The notes under the pieces are model-generated. The model worked only from the letters and a program-made list of their open reading frames with translations, searched no databases and had not been told where the DNA came from. DNA of 64,000 bases from Hawksworthiomyces lignivorus (lineage: Eukaryota > Ascomycota > Sordariomycetes > Ophiostomatales > Ophiostomataceae). The DNA is taken from the NCBI GenBank assembly GCA_002917075.1, contig NTMA01000074.1, forward strand, positions 1-64,000, read 5' to 3'. Position numbers and translations under genes: made by a program. Shown here one piece after another: positions 54,401 to 64,000 of this stretch (positions are counted from its first letter, which is position 1; each line of letters opens with the position of its first letter).

Positions 54401-57396
54401 CAGGCTGGTCGAGGCACTGGTGCAGCAGTCGCATGTGGCGCACGCGCTCGTGCAGCTTCTCCAAGCTCCAGAGACGCACGACGTTGTACTTGTAGTCGAT
54501 AACACGCACTCCAATGCATGGCTTGGACGCTTCCTCAAGCGGAATGTCCTCGCCTTCGCCAGTCAGGCCGTTCAGAACCATGTCGTAGGATGAGCAGTGC
54601 GCGTGACCGACGTCGACAACAGCGAATTGAAAGTAGACGCCCTCGTTCAGCTCGTGGCTCATGATCTGAGCCTCCTTCAAAGTCGCTGCGTGCTGCAGCA
54701 CCTGCTCTGCCATCTGCACATAGTGCCGGCTTCGCCAATGCTTGCTGATCTTCTTGGCCAGCACAATCTCGGCTTCGGACAGCTTAGGCTTTGCCTTTGG
54801 ACGCTTCAGCGGGTCGAGCTTCTCAATCTTCTCTTCAAACTCTTGCCTCTGGACTTCGAGCTGCTTCTGCATCTCCGACTTCAGCGTCTTCAGAGCCTCC
54901 TCCATCCTCTCTTTCTCTTTCTTGATTTCCTCGACCTCAACGTTCGCCGCCTCGGCCGTCTTCAGCTGGTCCTGGTACTCCTCCTTTTGCCTCTCCAGCT
55001 GCAGCTGCATCTCTTCGCGCACCTCCCGCAGCTTGTCTTCCACCTCGCCCTGCTTCGGCGTGGATGGCATGGTGAGCGCGGTGTCGAGCGAGAAGTTGTC
55101 GATGGTACCCGTAGATAGATATTTTTCGCGGATAGGGTAGGACGCCATCGACTCCATGTCCTCGTCGCCTTCGCGGCCTGTCACACGCTCAGCACGTGCG
55201 CGCTGCACTTCTTCAAATAGGGTGTTAAGCTCTTCGTCGGTCAGGCTAGCGACGTTGCGGTCCGTCCCTAAGATGGCGCCGGCAGCTTCGCGACGGGCGA
55301 ATGACCAGTCGGAGTCGCGGCCGCGCCCAAAGGGGGCTGGGGATTCTGGCCGGCTGTCGCTGAACCCAAACTCAGAGCCGGCTTTGCTAATGTTCCGCTC
55401 ATGACCCATGTGCCGTGGACTTGGGGAAGGAGAGGTTCGCTGCTCAAGGCTCTGGAGCTGGCTGGCCGTCACAGATTGGCGCAGCAGGCTTTGTTCGGCC
55501 CGCTGTTCGGCACGCTCGGCGCGTGCTTCCATCGGGTGGTTGAAGCGGAAAATATGGAAGTCGCCGAGAATAACGCGGTATCCAGAGTGCAGCTGCTTTG
55601 GCTCGGTAATCCGTTTGCCGTTCACCATGACTGCGGCGTCTGGCATTGGAACGACTGTGACTGTTCCGTCCGGCGCATTCTCAAACGTGCAGTGCTCGTG
55701 CAAGATGCGTGAGCCGTTGAGGCGAATGTTGGCTTGGTGGTCGGCATTCGACTCCACATTTCCCACAGTAGTCGTGCCCGGTTTCAAGTTGTACACCAAG
55801 CACTCGGCCAGCAGCGGGTCGTCGGACAAGTTGACAAGATGAGGCATCTTCTTGGGCGTGCTGAGTCCGATGAAGCCCTTCTCGATGCTGATGCCCAGCT
55901 CCTCCAACGCCGCCTCGCGCTCCTTGTGGATCTCCTCTGTCTTGGCCAGCTTCTCCTCCCACGTCTGGTTGAGATCCTGTAGTAGCTTTTCGCTCTGGTT
56001 CAGCTGCTCTGCAATCTCGGCCTTGGATACCCGTTTTACAGTACCATCAGACTGTGTAATGCTGACAATCTGCTTCTCTAGGGGGGTGCCTTCGGCATAG
56101 ACTTCGTCGGCAGGCACATTCGCACCGCCAGCAGCACCGCCGCCGGTGCTGCCACCACCCAGCTTGCTCCGAAGCAGAGCCAGCTCCTCTTTGAGCTCAC
56201 GGATCATGCGTGCGTTAGCGTCCTCGTTGATCACGGCATGGTTCTTGATACGCTTGGCAGAGTCGGCATAGCGCAGTGTACTAAGCGTTTCGTCGTAGTT
56301 GATATCGGCGGGACTAATGGCGGCAATCATAGCCGTCATACTATTACCACCTAGTGAATCTTTCAGGAGCCAGGTCAGGACACTGTCTCGGTACGGTACC
56401 TGCCCGGCCGCGCCCTTCTTCTTCTTTCCGGTTGAGAGGTCCGCCAGCGCTGCAATGACACGGCCTAGCGTCGACAGGGATCTGTTGATCTCGGCACCCT
56501 CCTTTAACCGTGCACCGGTCGCACCTGTAGACGTTGCTCTCTCGGAACCCGCCAAGTCGACCAGGCTGATCTTTGCAACCTTCTCCATCGCCATCTTGGT
56601 CTCGGTGTCAAATTTCTTCTGCGTCAGCATGAGCGTGAACACGGCGTGACTTCGACTGGACGTCTCGTTCATGTTAGTGGCGGCAACGGTTCGGGCTTTG
56701 TTGCCCTCGTCCATCAGATGCTCGATCTCCTGGAAGCTGCTGACGACAAGCTTCGCTAGATCTTCGACGTAAGGGCCTGTGGACGGGTGCTCGCGGACCT
56801 TAAGATTGCCCTTGGTGGCCGGATTCAGCAGATCGCGGACGCGCTCGTTGTAGATTTCCAGATACGAGACCTCCACGGTGAACTTGTATGTGCTGTCTGC
56901 CTGCAGCTTCTCAATCCGCTTAAACATGTCTTGGCAGATGTTCGGGATGATACCGACCTCCTTGCCGTAACCCATCATAGAATAGGACTTGCCGGAACCC
57001 GTCTGGCCGTATGCAAAAATACAGTTGTTGTAGCCCTGAAAGGCATTGTCGAGCAGCGGCTTGCCTAGGTCATCGTGGAGATTGGACTGGCCGGCGTAGG
57101 TTGGGTCGTCTTTATTGAAACTCCAGTATGACCGATCAAAGGCAAATACTTTCTGTGATGTGTCCTTGTTCCCCTTGCCGTTATGCGCATCGGGTGGCGG
57201 TGTGAGGATGGTCTGGTTGTCGCGCATCTCGACAATGCACGCGGCATTGCGATCCATTTCTGTACAGCAAATAAGTCAGATACTCCATAGACCATTATGT
57301 ATACATTCCCGGAAGTTCCCAGAAGATGTCCGACTCACCTCGCCCATTGAAGGGACGGACGCGAACCACCACCTTGATATTGCCGCCGCCCGCCAT
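51420..57396 (-). CDS. kinesin-3 motor, UNC-104/KIF1 type
   Basis: This microtubule plus-end motor carries early endosomes and vesicles in hyphae. A 58-nt first exon (57396-57339; MAGGGNIKVVVRVRPFNGR) joins the large exon 57259-51420 through a 79-nt intron for 1965 residues. The motor domain has GQTGSGKS at 104-111, NETSSRSH and DLAGSER. An FHA domain follows the motor and neck (about 515-590, HEHCTF core), then coiled coils (about 740-850), the KIF1-type region and DUF3694, and a C-terminal PH domain (GGYLLVPSNDATRWIKRFVE) for membrane lipids. Order and sequence fit fungal UncA/Unc104. The protein is about 300 residues longer than the usual 1600-1700; an acidic insertion between DUF3694 and PH made of SVEP-type tetrapeptides explains most of this. 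The other FHA protein in the window (6304-9514) is unrelated. Confidence 0.93.
52587..52754 (-). repeat. 12-bp coding minisatellite in the kinesin-3 gene
   Basis: Fourteen consecutive degenerate 12-bp units (plus-strand consensus GGGTTCGACGCT) encode the SVEP/NIEP/SVAA tetrapeptides of the kinesin insertion. A looser 12-bp pattern coding EESP/EESS continues at about 52415-52480. The frame is kept in every unit. Confidence 0.85.
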
Positions 57397-59484
57397 AATG
57401 GTTGGTTGATGATGTTGCGATTAGAGCTTTAAAAAATTTAAAAAATTTAAAAAATTTAAAAAAAAAAGAAAAAAAAAGGAGCGACTGTCGGCGGGCTTGG
57501 TACAGAGTCAGAAAAGGCCCCCGGTATGTTGTGATCGCAAAAGCTCGTCAGCTGCTCGACTGCGCCCTTAAATCCACCTCAGATTGTCCAGAAAAGAATC
57601 GCCGTGTTGGATTGATATATCAGAGCGACCGAAGCAAAATTTCCTCCGCGACTAAGAAAATTGTTGGGGAGAGCGAAACCCTGCTCTCGGCGAACTAAAG
57701 CAACGTCCGCGGCTGTTCCGTGAACCAGGCTTGCGACGGTGAGCCGAACGTGGCCAGGGGGCCGACGCTGCGGCGGTCAGGAGCAGAGGCCTTGGTTGCG
57801 GCGCAGTTCATGTCTCTCGCGCCGCTTGTCGGCGCCGGCAGAGACGAAGACAACTGCCGGCCGGGAAATAAAAAGCGTATGCGATGCGATGCAGCAGTAT
57901 CACTGTTCTGTTCTGTCGGGTGTCGGTAACTTTTTTTGCGCTGGCCGTTCAGATCGTCGGTGTGCGATGTAGCTTTTTGCCTGCCGCCTTCGCGCAGGGG
58001 CAGCACCGTTCTGGATGCGCAGAGCGGCCGCAGCTGATGACGAAGGCGGAGAACCCAAAAGGAAAATGCAATAGCGGCTTTTCTCCACCTTCGTCCGAGT
58101 CGTCGAGGTCGTGGATGTGGTCGTTTGTCGTTAACCCGGCGCCGGCGCAGGTAGGAAGAATGGTGGTCGAAAGTATGACTTTGTAAAGGCAGAGGACACG
58201 CAAACGCTAAGTCGCCCCCCCTTAGGAGATCGTCCCGAAACCGCACTGGTCGTAATATGGTCGTGGTCGTCGTAGTCGTCGTCTTCGGTTTTGCGTAGAA
58301 GTTGTGGCGACCAAAAAATAAGGTCAGAGAGATGCACAGAACCAGAAGAAGACTTCAAAATCTCAAAGATTAGCAGCCTATTCGCACACACTCAACTTCT
58401 GTCCAAATGACGAGGTACCATGTGCCGTAACCTTCCTTTTCCCGCGTCAACAAATTTCAACCAAAGACGCGGTGCGCGCCTTCCGGCTCAACGTTCCTGG
58501 GAGTGGGGTTTCTAGAAGAGAAGGGGGTGTGTTTCAAGATCTCCTATTGGCTGAGCTAGTGCCAGGTTTTCGTCATTAAGTGGGAAATTACCCTTCGCAG
58601 CAGGAAGGGGGCGGCCGAGCACAAGTATGTAATTAAGACACAAGGGAAGCCTCGAAGCAGGACAAAGCACATTTTTACTGTTTTAGTGCCGTTTTCGTCA
58701 ATTTTTTGACTTGGCCTGGCCTGGCCAACTGGCTTTCACGTGTTAAGTAACGTATTATGCAGCGCACGCCGTATGTACTTGCCTATTATTATACCGCCAG
58801 AACTTAAACGTCGCAGGTACAACCGTTTACTTCAGTTTCCTGTTACGAACTAAACACATGAATTTGGTCGTCGCATAACAAAGCTTTAATTGCCTCTTTC
58901 CTTTTACAAGGGTATTTTGCCATCCTGGCAAGACTTGAGAGTCATAGCCTTAATCCTCATGATATTTTGTCGAATTTGGAGACAAAGTTAAATAAATATA
59001 GATCATATTTGAAAGTATAGCTGTTGTGTGTTGTCGACTGTTTCTCGAAGTACATTTCTCCTTGATTCAACTTGGTTGGAGAGTCAAGATTAGAATAACA
59101 TAAATAGCAACCAGGTGCAAGCAAAAGAAAAGGCGAGGGAACAAAAAAAAAAAAAGAAAGAAAGAAAGATAATAGAAGGAGGAAAAGATAATAAAAGCAA
59201 CAAGATAGAATAGAAGCAATAAGGAAAAGGCTTGCGTATTACTTGGAACCGACAAACACCAGAAACCGGGATAAGCATCGGTATCAACCAAAGCGCAGAA
59301 CCAGAACAAAGAGGAAAATAAAAATAAAAAATATAAGAAAAAGTCTTGAATCATAAGCAGCGTATGCTAATACATGTGAACTTCATCAAACTCAAGAAGA
59401 CAAAGGAAACAGACAATGAGTGGTATAATAGGAAAATGGCGTCAGTTCCCAAGGCCGAATCCAAGTCGCTTATGACAATTTTTT
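57397..59484. other. kinesin-3 upstream region
   Basis: This 2.1 kb holds the kinesin promoter and the 3' flank of the NTF2-like gene. No coding sequence is supported; frames between 57695 and 58400 overlap on both strands and lack domains. The right third is AT-rich with A runs. Confidence 0.5.
57432..57458. repeat. three exact copies of AAAAAATTT
   Basis: A perfect 9-bp tandem repeat followed by an A run lies 36 bp upstream of the kinesin-3 ATG, in its leader or core promoter. It may exclude nucleosomes. Confidence 0.8.
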
Positions 59485-61494
59485 TTAAAAGTCCCAGAAA
59501 CTGCTCGCCTTCTGGGCGGCACCCTGCTTCTTCCCAGGCACTGCTGCGGGCGCTTGTGCCTCATCGTCATCTTCGCCAAAGCTCCAGCTACGGCCCCCCT
59601 TGCCGCCGCCCATACCATCGCCACCGATCTGGATACCGCGGCTGTCTGCAGCCCTCGGGATCACGTTGGTGCCGGGAATGGGGTTGTTCTCCTTTTGCGC
59701 GCTGTCAGGCTCATCGATCGCCGTGGTCCAGCTCGACTCCATCATCTTGACAGCCTTTTGGCGGTCGTCGCTAATGGTCGAGGGCTTGGCGTTGCCGTTG
59801 GGAGATTGCACCTCGTCAGTCATGGTGAAATGCGGGTCGAAGATCTTGGAGCGGTCCTTGAGATTGGTAATGTTGCCCAGTGCGCGCGACGGTTCAGGGG
59901 TCGGCGCTGAGCCGTCTTCTTTGTACAGATTGTTCTCGTACAGGCCCAGACCCTCATTGTGTCCAGCGCCACGTGGGCGGCCAGCGGGGCGCGGCTCACC
60001 TGACGGCTCGCCGTCGTCCTGGAACTCAAAGTGAGTTTCGGCATCACGGCGCGGGCGCGCGGGAGCCGGCTTGCGGGAAGCAGCGGAGGGGGTCTCTGGG
60101 ACTTCTTCGTTTTCAATGGCGAAGTGGCGCACTTCTTGACCGCGGAACGCCCGAGCCGCGGGCTTCTTTGGCGTTTCAAAATCTTGGAACGACCAGTGGC
60201 TACCATGCTTCGATTTGGGCATTGCGTCAAACGCCGTACCGGCTTTGGGCGCATCTTGAGGGTCAGACCCGTCGGCAAAGTCAAAGTGGCTGAACCGTTT
60301 GGGGTTGGGCCGGTAGAAGCGCTCAGCCGCCTTTGGCGTCTCGGCAGAGTCGACCGCTGCGGCAGCTTCTTCATCGGCCTCGAAGAGGCGCACTGGCTGA
60401 AAGTTCTTGTTTGAGCCAGCCTTGGGTGCAACTACTTTGGAGGGCGACCGTGACCGCGTGCGGCTTGAACCGTGTGCGCCACTGCCAGAAGGCGAACCGC
60501 CTTGTGATTCTTCCTCCTCAAGCTCATCATCTTGATCACCAACAATCTCCGTGAAAGACCGCTGGCGTGGGCGGCGGCCAGCATAGGGAGAAACGACAGA
60601 GCGTGCAACGGCGTCATCGTCAGGGAGGTTGTCGTTGAGGATGTCAGTGACATCTCGCTGGTGCGGCCGCATACCTGCATAGGGCGACACGACGGCGGCA
60701 GCTAGGCTGACTTGTTCCTCGCGGGGCGCAAAGAGATCGAGAGACGCATGGGGGTCACGGAGAGCGCTGTTGCCGCGCGAGCGAAGAGGTACCGGAGCGG
60801 ACACTTCTGGCGCCGCTTCTGCGCCGCCGCTTACACCGCTGACAGCTGCAGCAATCAACTTGGCCTGCTCGGTGCTGTCGCGAATGGGCCAGTTGCGACC
60901 AGACTTGCCGATGACCTCGATCTGCTTGAGCAGTGCGCCCTGGTCCCAGGATTCACGGATCTGAGCAATCTTGCCACTGACATCGAAAGTGACAAAGTGG
61001 GTCTATGAGCAAAGACAAAAGGTGAGACAAAAGACAATTAGCATTCTGTAGCGCGTCGCGTGTTGGGAGGGGAAAATATGCGAAGAAAAAAAATAACGGC
61101 GCAACCAAAAATGTGGAAGGGGAGCAATCTGCTGACTTGCTCAGGCAGCGAAGACAAAGCATTTTCATTTCTTAAAATTACTCACAATAGGCAAATGGAC
61201 GGTTCGGTCAGCCAAAAAGTTGTCGTCCAACGCCGGTAGGTAGGGGCCGCCGCCGCTCAGAAACTGGATCGTCGTATCAAGCTCAACTGCCAGGCCATTC
61301 GCAGACTCAACTGAGCTCAGGACATCTTCCTTTAGTGTCTTGAGCTGTTTGCGCGTGGAGCCGAAATGCTTGATGATCTCGGTGGCGCCGTGTACGGTTG
61401 TAGTAGTCGTGATGTAGTACAGAGACGCATCTGGGGTCAGGTTGGCAGAATTGGGGGCAGCTAGGAACTGCCGGTAAGCAGTTTGCAAGGTCAT
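59485..61494 (-). CDS. NTF2-like domain protein with long disordered motif-rich tail
   Basis: Exons 61494-61186 and 61002-59485 join at phase 0 across a 183-nt intron, giving 608 residues. Residues about 1-160 form an NTF2-like/SnoaL-type fold (YRQFLAAPNS, ASLYYITTTTTVHGATEI, THFVTFDVSGKIAQIRESWD), which usually mediates protein binding rather than catalysis. The rest is predicted disordered. Two copies of a VVSPYAGxRPxQR motif are followed by at least five aromatic motifs of similar shape: FSHFDFADG, SHWSFQDFE, RHFAIENEE, THFEFQDDG and DPHFTMTDE, and the protein ends RSWSFGEDDD and SSFWDF. Such repeats suggest multivalent short linear motifs. I do not know a characterised homologue, although related proteins appear to be common in filamentous ascomycetes. 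The ATG at 61494 is the first that gives the complete NTF2-like fold. Confidence 0.8.
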
Positions 61495-64000
61495 GGCGAG
61501 AGAAAGAGAAAGTTGCACTTCTTTCAAGTCGGCGCAAATGGGAAAAAACTCTTGTCTGATGCTGGTCGCGCTCAAACGACGACAGAATGGATGTAGGTGA
61601 AGCTGTCGTAACAGAAGAGGAAGAGGATCAAAGAGGAGACCAGAAGATAGAGAGAAAGGAAGTAAGTGTGCTTTACTCAAAAAGCTTGTAGGAGGGAAAG
61701 AGCAATGCGCTGTTCGTCTGAACTACGTGTTGCGGAATGTAGAAGAAGAGAAGAGGTAAGAAGACTAGACGATCCTCGGCATGCAAGGAAGGAGCTAGGC
61801 AAATATAAAAGGGAAAGTGAAAAAATTTAAGGAGAATAGAAACAGACGGAGCGAAAGGAACGAAACAAAAAGAGACTAAAAGGGCAAGAGGGAGAAAACA
61901 GCAGAAGAGGAAAAAAGGATGCACGAGAGGGACAGACGAGCCTGGCAATGATTGCGGTGTGCACTAGGCAGGGGGGTTGAGTGTAGGTACGGTATCTGAC
62001 TTCGTGTGGTTGAAGATGTGGGATAACACGGAGAAGGTGGGTATGCACTCGTTTGTTTGTTTGTTTGTTTCTTACGGGAGGGAAGCAGCGGGGGGTGGAC
62101 GGACGTGTCAAAAGAGGTGCCAAATGAGGAAAGCCCCTGCCCCTTGATCTTGAAGACGACGGTTCGGTCTTCCAGCTCTTTACCTTTCTGCGCAGTACTG
62201 CGGGTATTATCACGCAGCACACACGTCGTAAAACTACAGAAGGAAATGCTTTTTGTTCCTGACCAAGTCTTACGCTGCATACATTGTTTATTTACTCATG
62301 CTGTTTACGTGTGAGCCAACAGGACACTCTAGAGTGTGTACGAAAAGACTGAAATAGCCGTTTTCACGTTGCGGCTGGCCGTTTTCACTTTGGTCCCTCT
62401 AAAAAAACTATGCATGCAGCATGCAGGCGGGCTCAGCGCAATATGAGCCAGCATATGCACGCCTGTGGTGCCTGCATGAGCTTGGCTTGGTCGGCCCATC
62501 GCACTACGAACGCCGCCTAGGTCCAAGCAACCACCTAGCATAGCAACGCACTCCAGAGGCGCGAAAGCATGAGATTGGGGAAAAGGCGCGCGCCCCTTGT
62601 CGATGCGCATCGCGTCAGGAAAAGGAGGCCAGCATCAGCTCGAATAAAATCTCAAAACGTTGTACAGAGCACAAAGTGCTGCGTGCATACGCAGCATCCA
62701 CTCCGCTCACGGCGGCGTATCCGTACGAGGTCCATTGAGTTCCCTTACAACCACTCTCTTGGGTCCGCATTCACCTTCATTTTGGCTAAAACGGAGATGT
62801 GCCTCTGGCTTTTTGCACGAGGTTTCAGTCCCATTGGCAAGAAAATTGTAAATATCCCCAATTGCTGCCAAATTGGCATGTCTCATCTTGCTGTCCCTTC
62901 GAATTTCCTCTCGTCTTCCCTCTGCCTTCTAGATCCTACATTCCCGCGCCGATCTGCCTCCAGCATCAAAAACCGTCCGACATCCCGTTGAGCACAGGTG
63001 GTAAATTTAAAGTGGACTAAATGTGGCTTGTGGCATTTGTCTGCAGGATGGGTAAGGGCCGGTGGCTCCGTCAAAAGAGACTGCATCTCTGTGGTTGAAA
63101 TTGACGAAACCGCCCCTCTGCGGATACCACGCTCCCCCTCTTTTCTCGCGCCCCTTTCAGTGCAAAATAGCGAGTCAGAGTGAGGAGAGGCTCCAAATGG
63201 CAGGCGTTTCAGCTTTTTCTACGAGCACAGAGGTGCACATCTTGGTCGAGAAAAGGGAAAGGCGGCGTTTCAAAAGAAGATCCACTCGCACCCACAGGGC
63301 AAAGTCGACAGCACTCCGCCTTAACAGCTCCAAGGTCCCCTCTCACTTACTTAAATAACAAGGAGCCAGAATGGAGATCGAGCATTACGGGAAATAACTG
63401 GCGAGCTGCTCGAACCAGATCCCCTATTTTCTTTCGAAGATGTCTAGAGTGGCACGACTGGAGCGCAATTGGCTGCTCTTCTGAGATCCTCTCCATTTTC
63501 CCCCTCCCTGAAGCTTCTTAGCTTTCTTTCAGACCCATTTGCAGGAACATATGAACCGAGCTCGCCTCAGCGGGACCACAGCGGATCATATGGGGAATTT
63601 CTTCCTCTTCGGCTCCATGCTCTGTACATCTCTTCTTCTCGATGCGGCCATATGCCAGCACAGAATGCTGTCACAATGACGTGAATTCGGAAAATTGCTA
63701 CTGTGGCGGACGACAAGAGGCATATGGGCAGCTCACGAACCTCAATAGCATCCGTCCTAAGATTGGGAGTGACGGAAAGGGATAATTGGGAGTCATGGCC
63801 CCCATGGCCTAGACAAGAGTTCATAAAAGATGACTTGCTGCAGCAGTTCTCACCGCTGCTGGCGTTCATATTAGGTTACGCTTCCTGTCTATATCCCAGC
63901 AACCCGCACTCTCTCGCGTGGAAAAGCCTTACGGCGTGTTTAATCTGTGTCACGATCTAACTGCATCGATTGATGTGTGGAGGGTGGCTGGAGGCAACGG
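61495..64000. other. upstream region of the NTF2-like gene, right edge
   Basis: No gene is recognised in these 2.5 kb. Small frames overlap on both strands without domains. A GTAAGA donor-like string on the minus strand near 62070 could start an intron in the 5' leader of the NTF2-like gene. A GTTT microsatellite lies at 62051-62070. Confidence 0.5.
62051..62070. repeat. (GTTT)5 microsatellite
   Basis: Five exact tetranucleotide copies lie in the 5' flank of the NTF2-like gene. Confidence 0.9.

Noticed and set aside
57432..57470. AT-rich tandem repeat as a centromere or origin
   Set aside because: Only three 9-bp copies in a core promoter; too short for either role.

Overview
The window is nuclear DNA from a filamentous ascomycete, most likely a sordariomycete and plausibly Hypocreales; the species cannot be fixed from sequence alone. 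The evidence is short spliceosomal introns (about 50-235 nt, GT..AG, often with CTAAC-like branch sites), strong C/G third-position bias in housekeeping genes, fungal-type isocitrate lyase, neutral trehalase and a mitochondrial ribosomal protein mL58, an UNC-104-type kinesin-3, and a fungal NACHT NOD-like receptor. Gene coordinates below run from the first ATG to the stop codon and include introns; exon limits are given in the evidence. I found no tRNA, rRNA, CRISPR array or intact transposon.

Left part (1-17 kb) is gene-poor accessory sequence. It holds a decayed membrane-protein gene (about 1.2-1.9 kb), a divergent pair made of an FHA-domain protein kinase (minus) and a basic protein of unknown function (plus), more decayed coding fragments around 12.9-13.7 kb whose in-frame TAG codons fit repeat-induced point mutation, and a lone Tri3-like acyltransferase.

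The centre (17-46 kb) is mostly core genome: an ERCC6L2-like SNF2 ATPase, a NASP/Hif1/Sim3-type H3-H4 chaperone, isocitrate lyase, neutral trehalase, an F-box-like cysteine-rich protein, mL58, a claudin-like four-helix membrane protein, a Nit2-type omega-amidase with a possible mitochondrial presequence, and spermidine synthase. Isocitrate lyase and neutral trehalase are neighbours on the same strand, separated by a 2.8-kb spacer; both serve reserve-carbon mobilisation, but nothing here shows co-regulation.

The right part (46-64 kb) holds a NOD-like receptor built as membrane anchor, SesB/PGAP1-like alpha/beta-hydrolase with Cys at the nucleophile elbow, NACHT and HEAT repeats, then a kinesin-3 with a lineage-looking tetrapeptide-repeat insertion, and an NTF2-like protein with a long disordered tail carrying repeated aromatic motifs.

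The most interesting candidates are the NOD-like receptor and the divergent FHA-kinase/basic-protein pair. Neither is proven to be a new system; both have features that can be tested.
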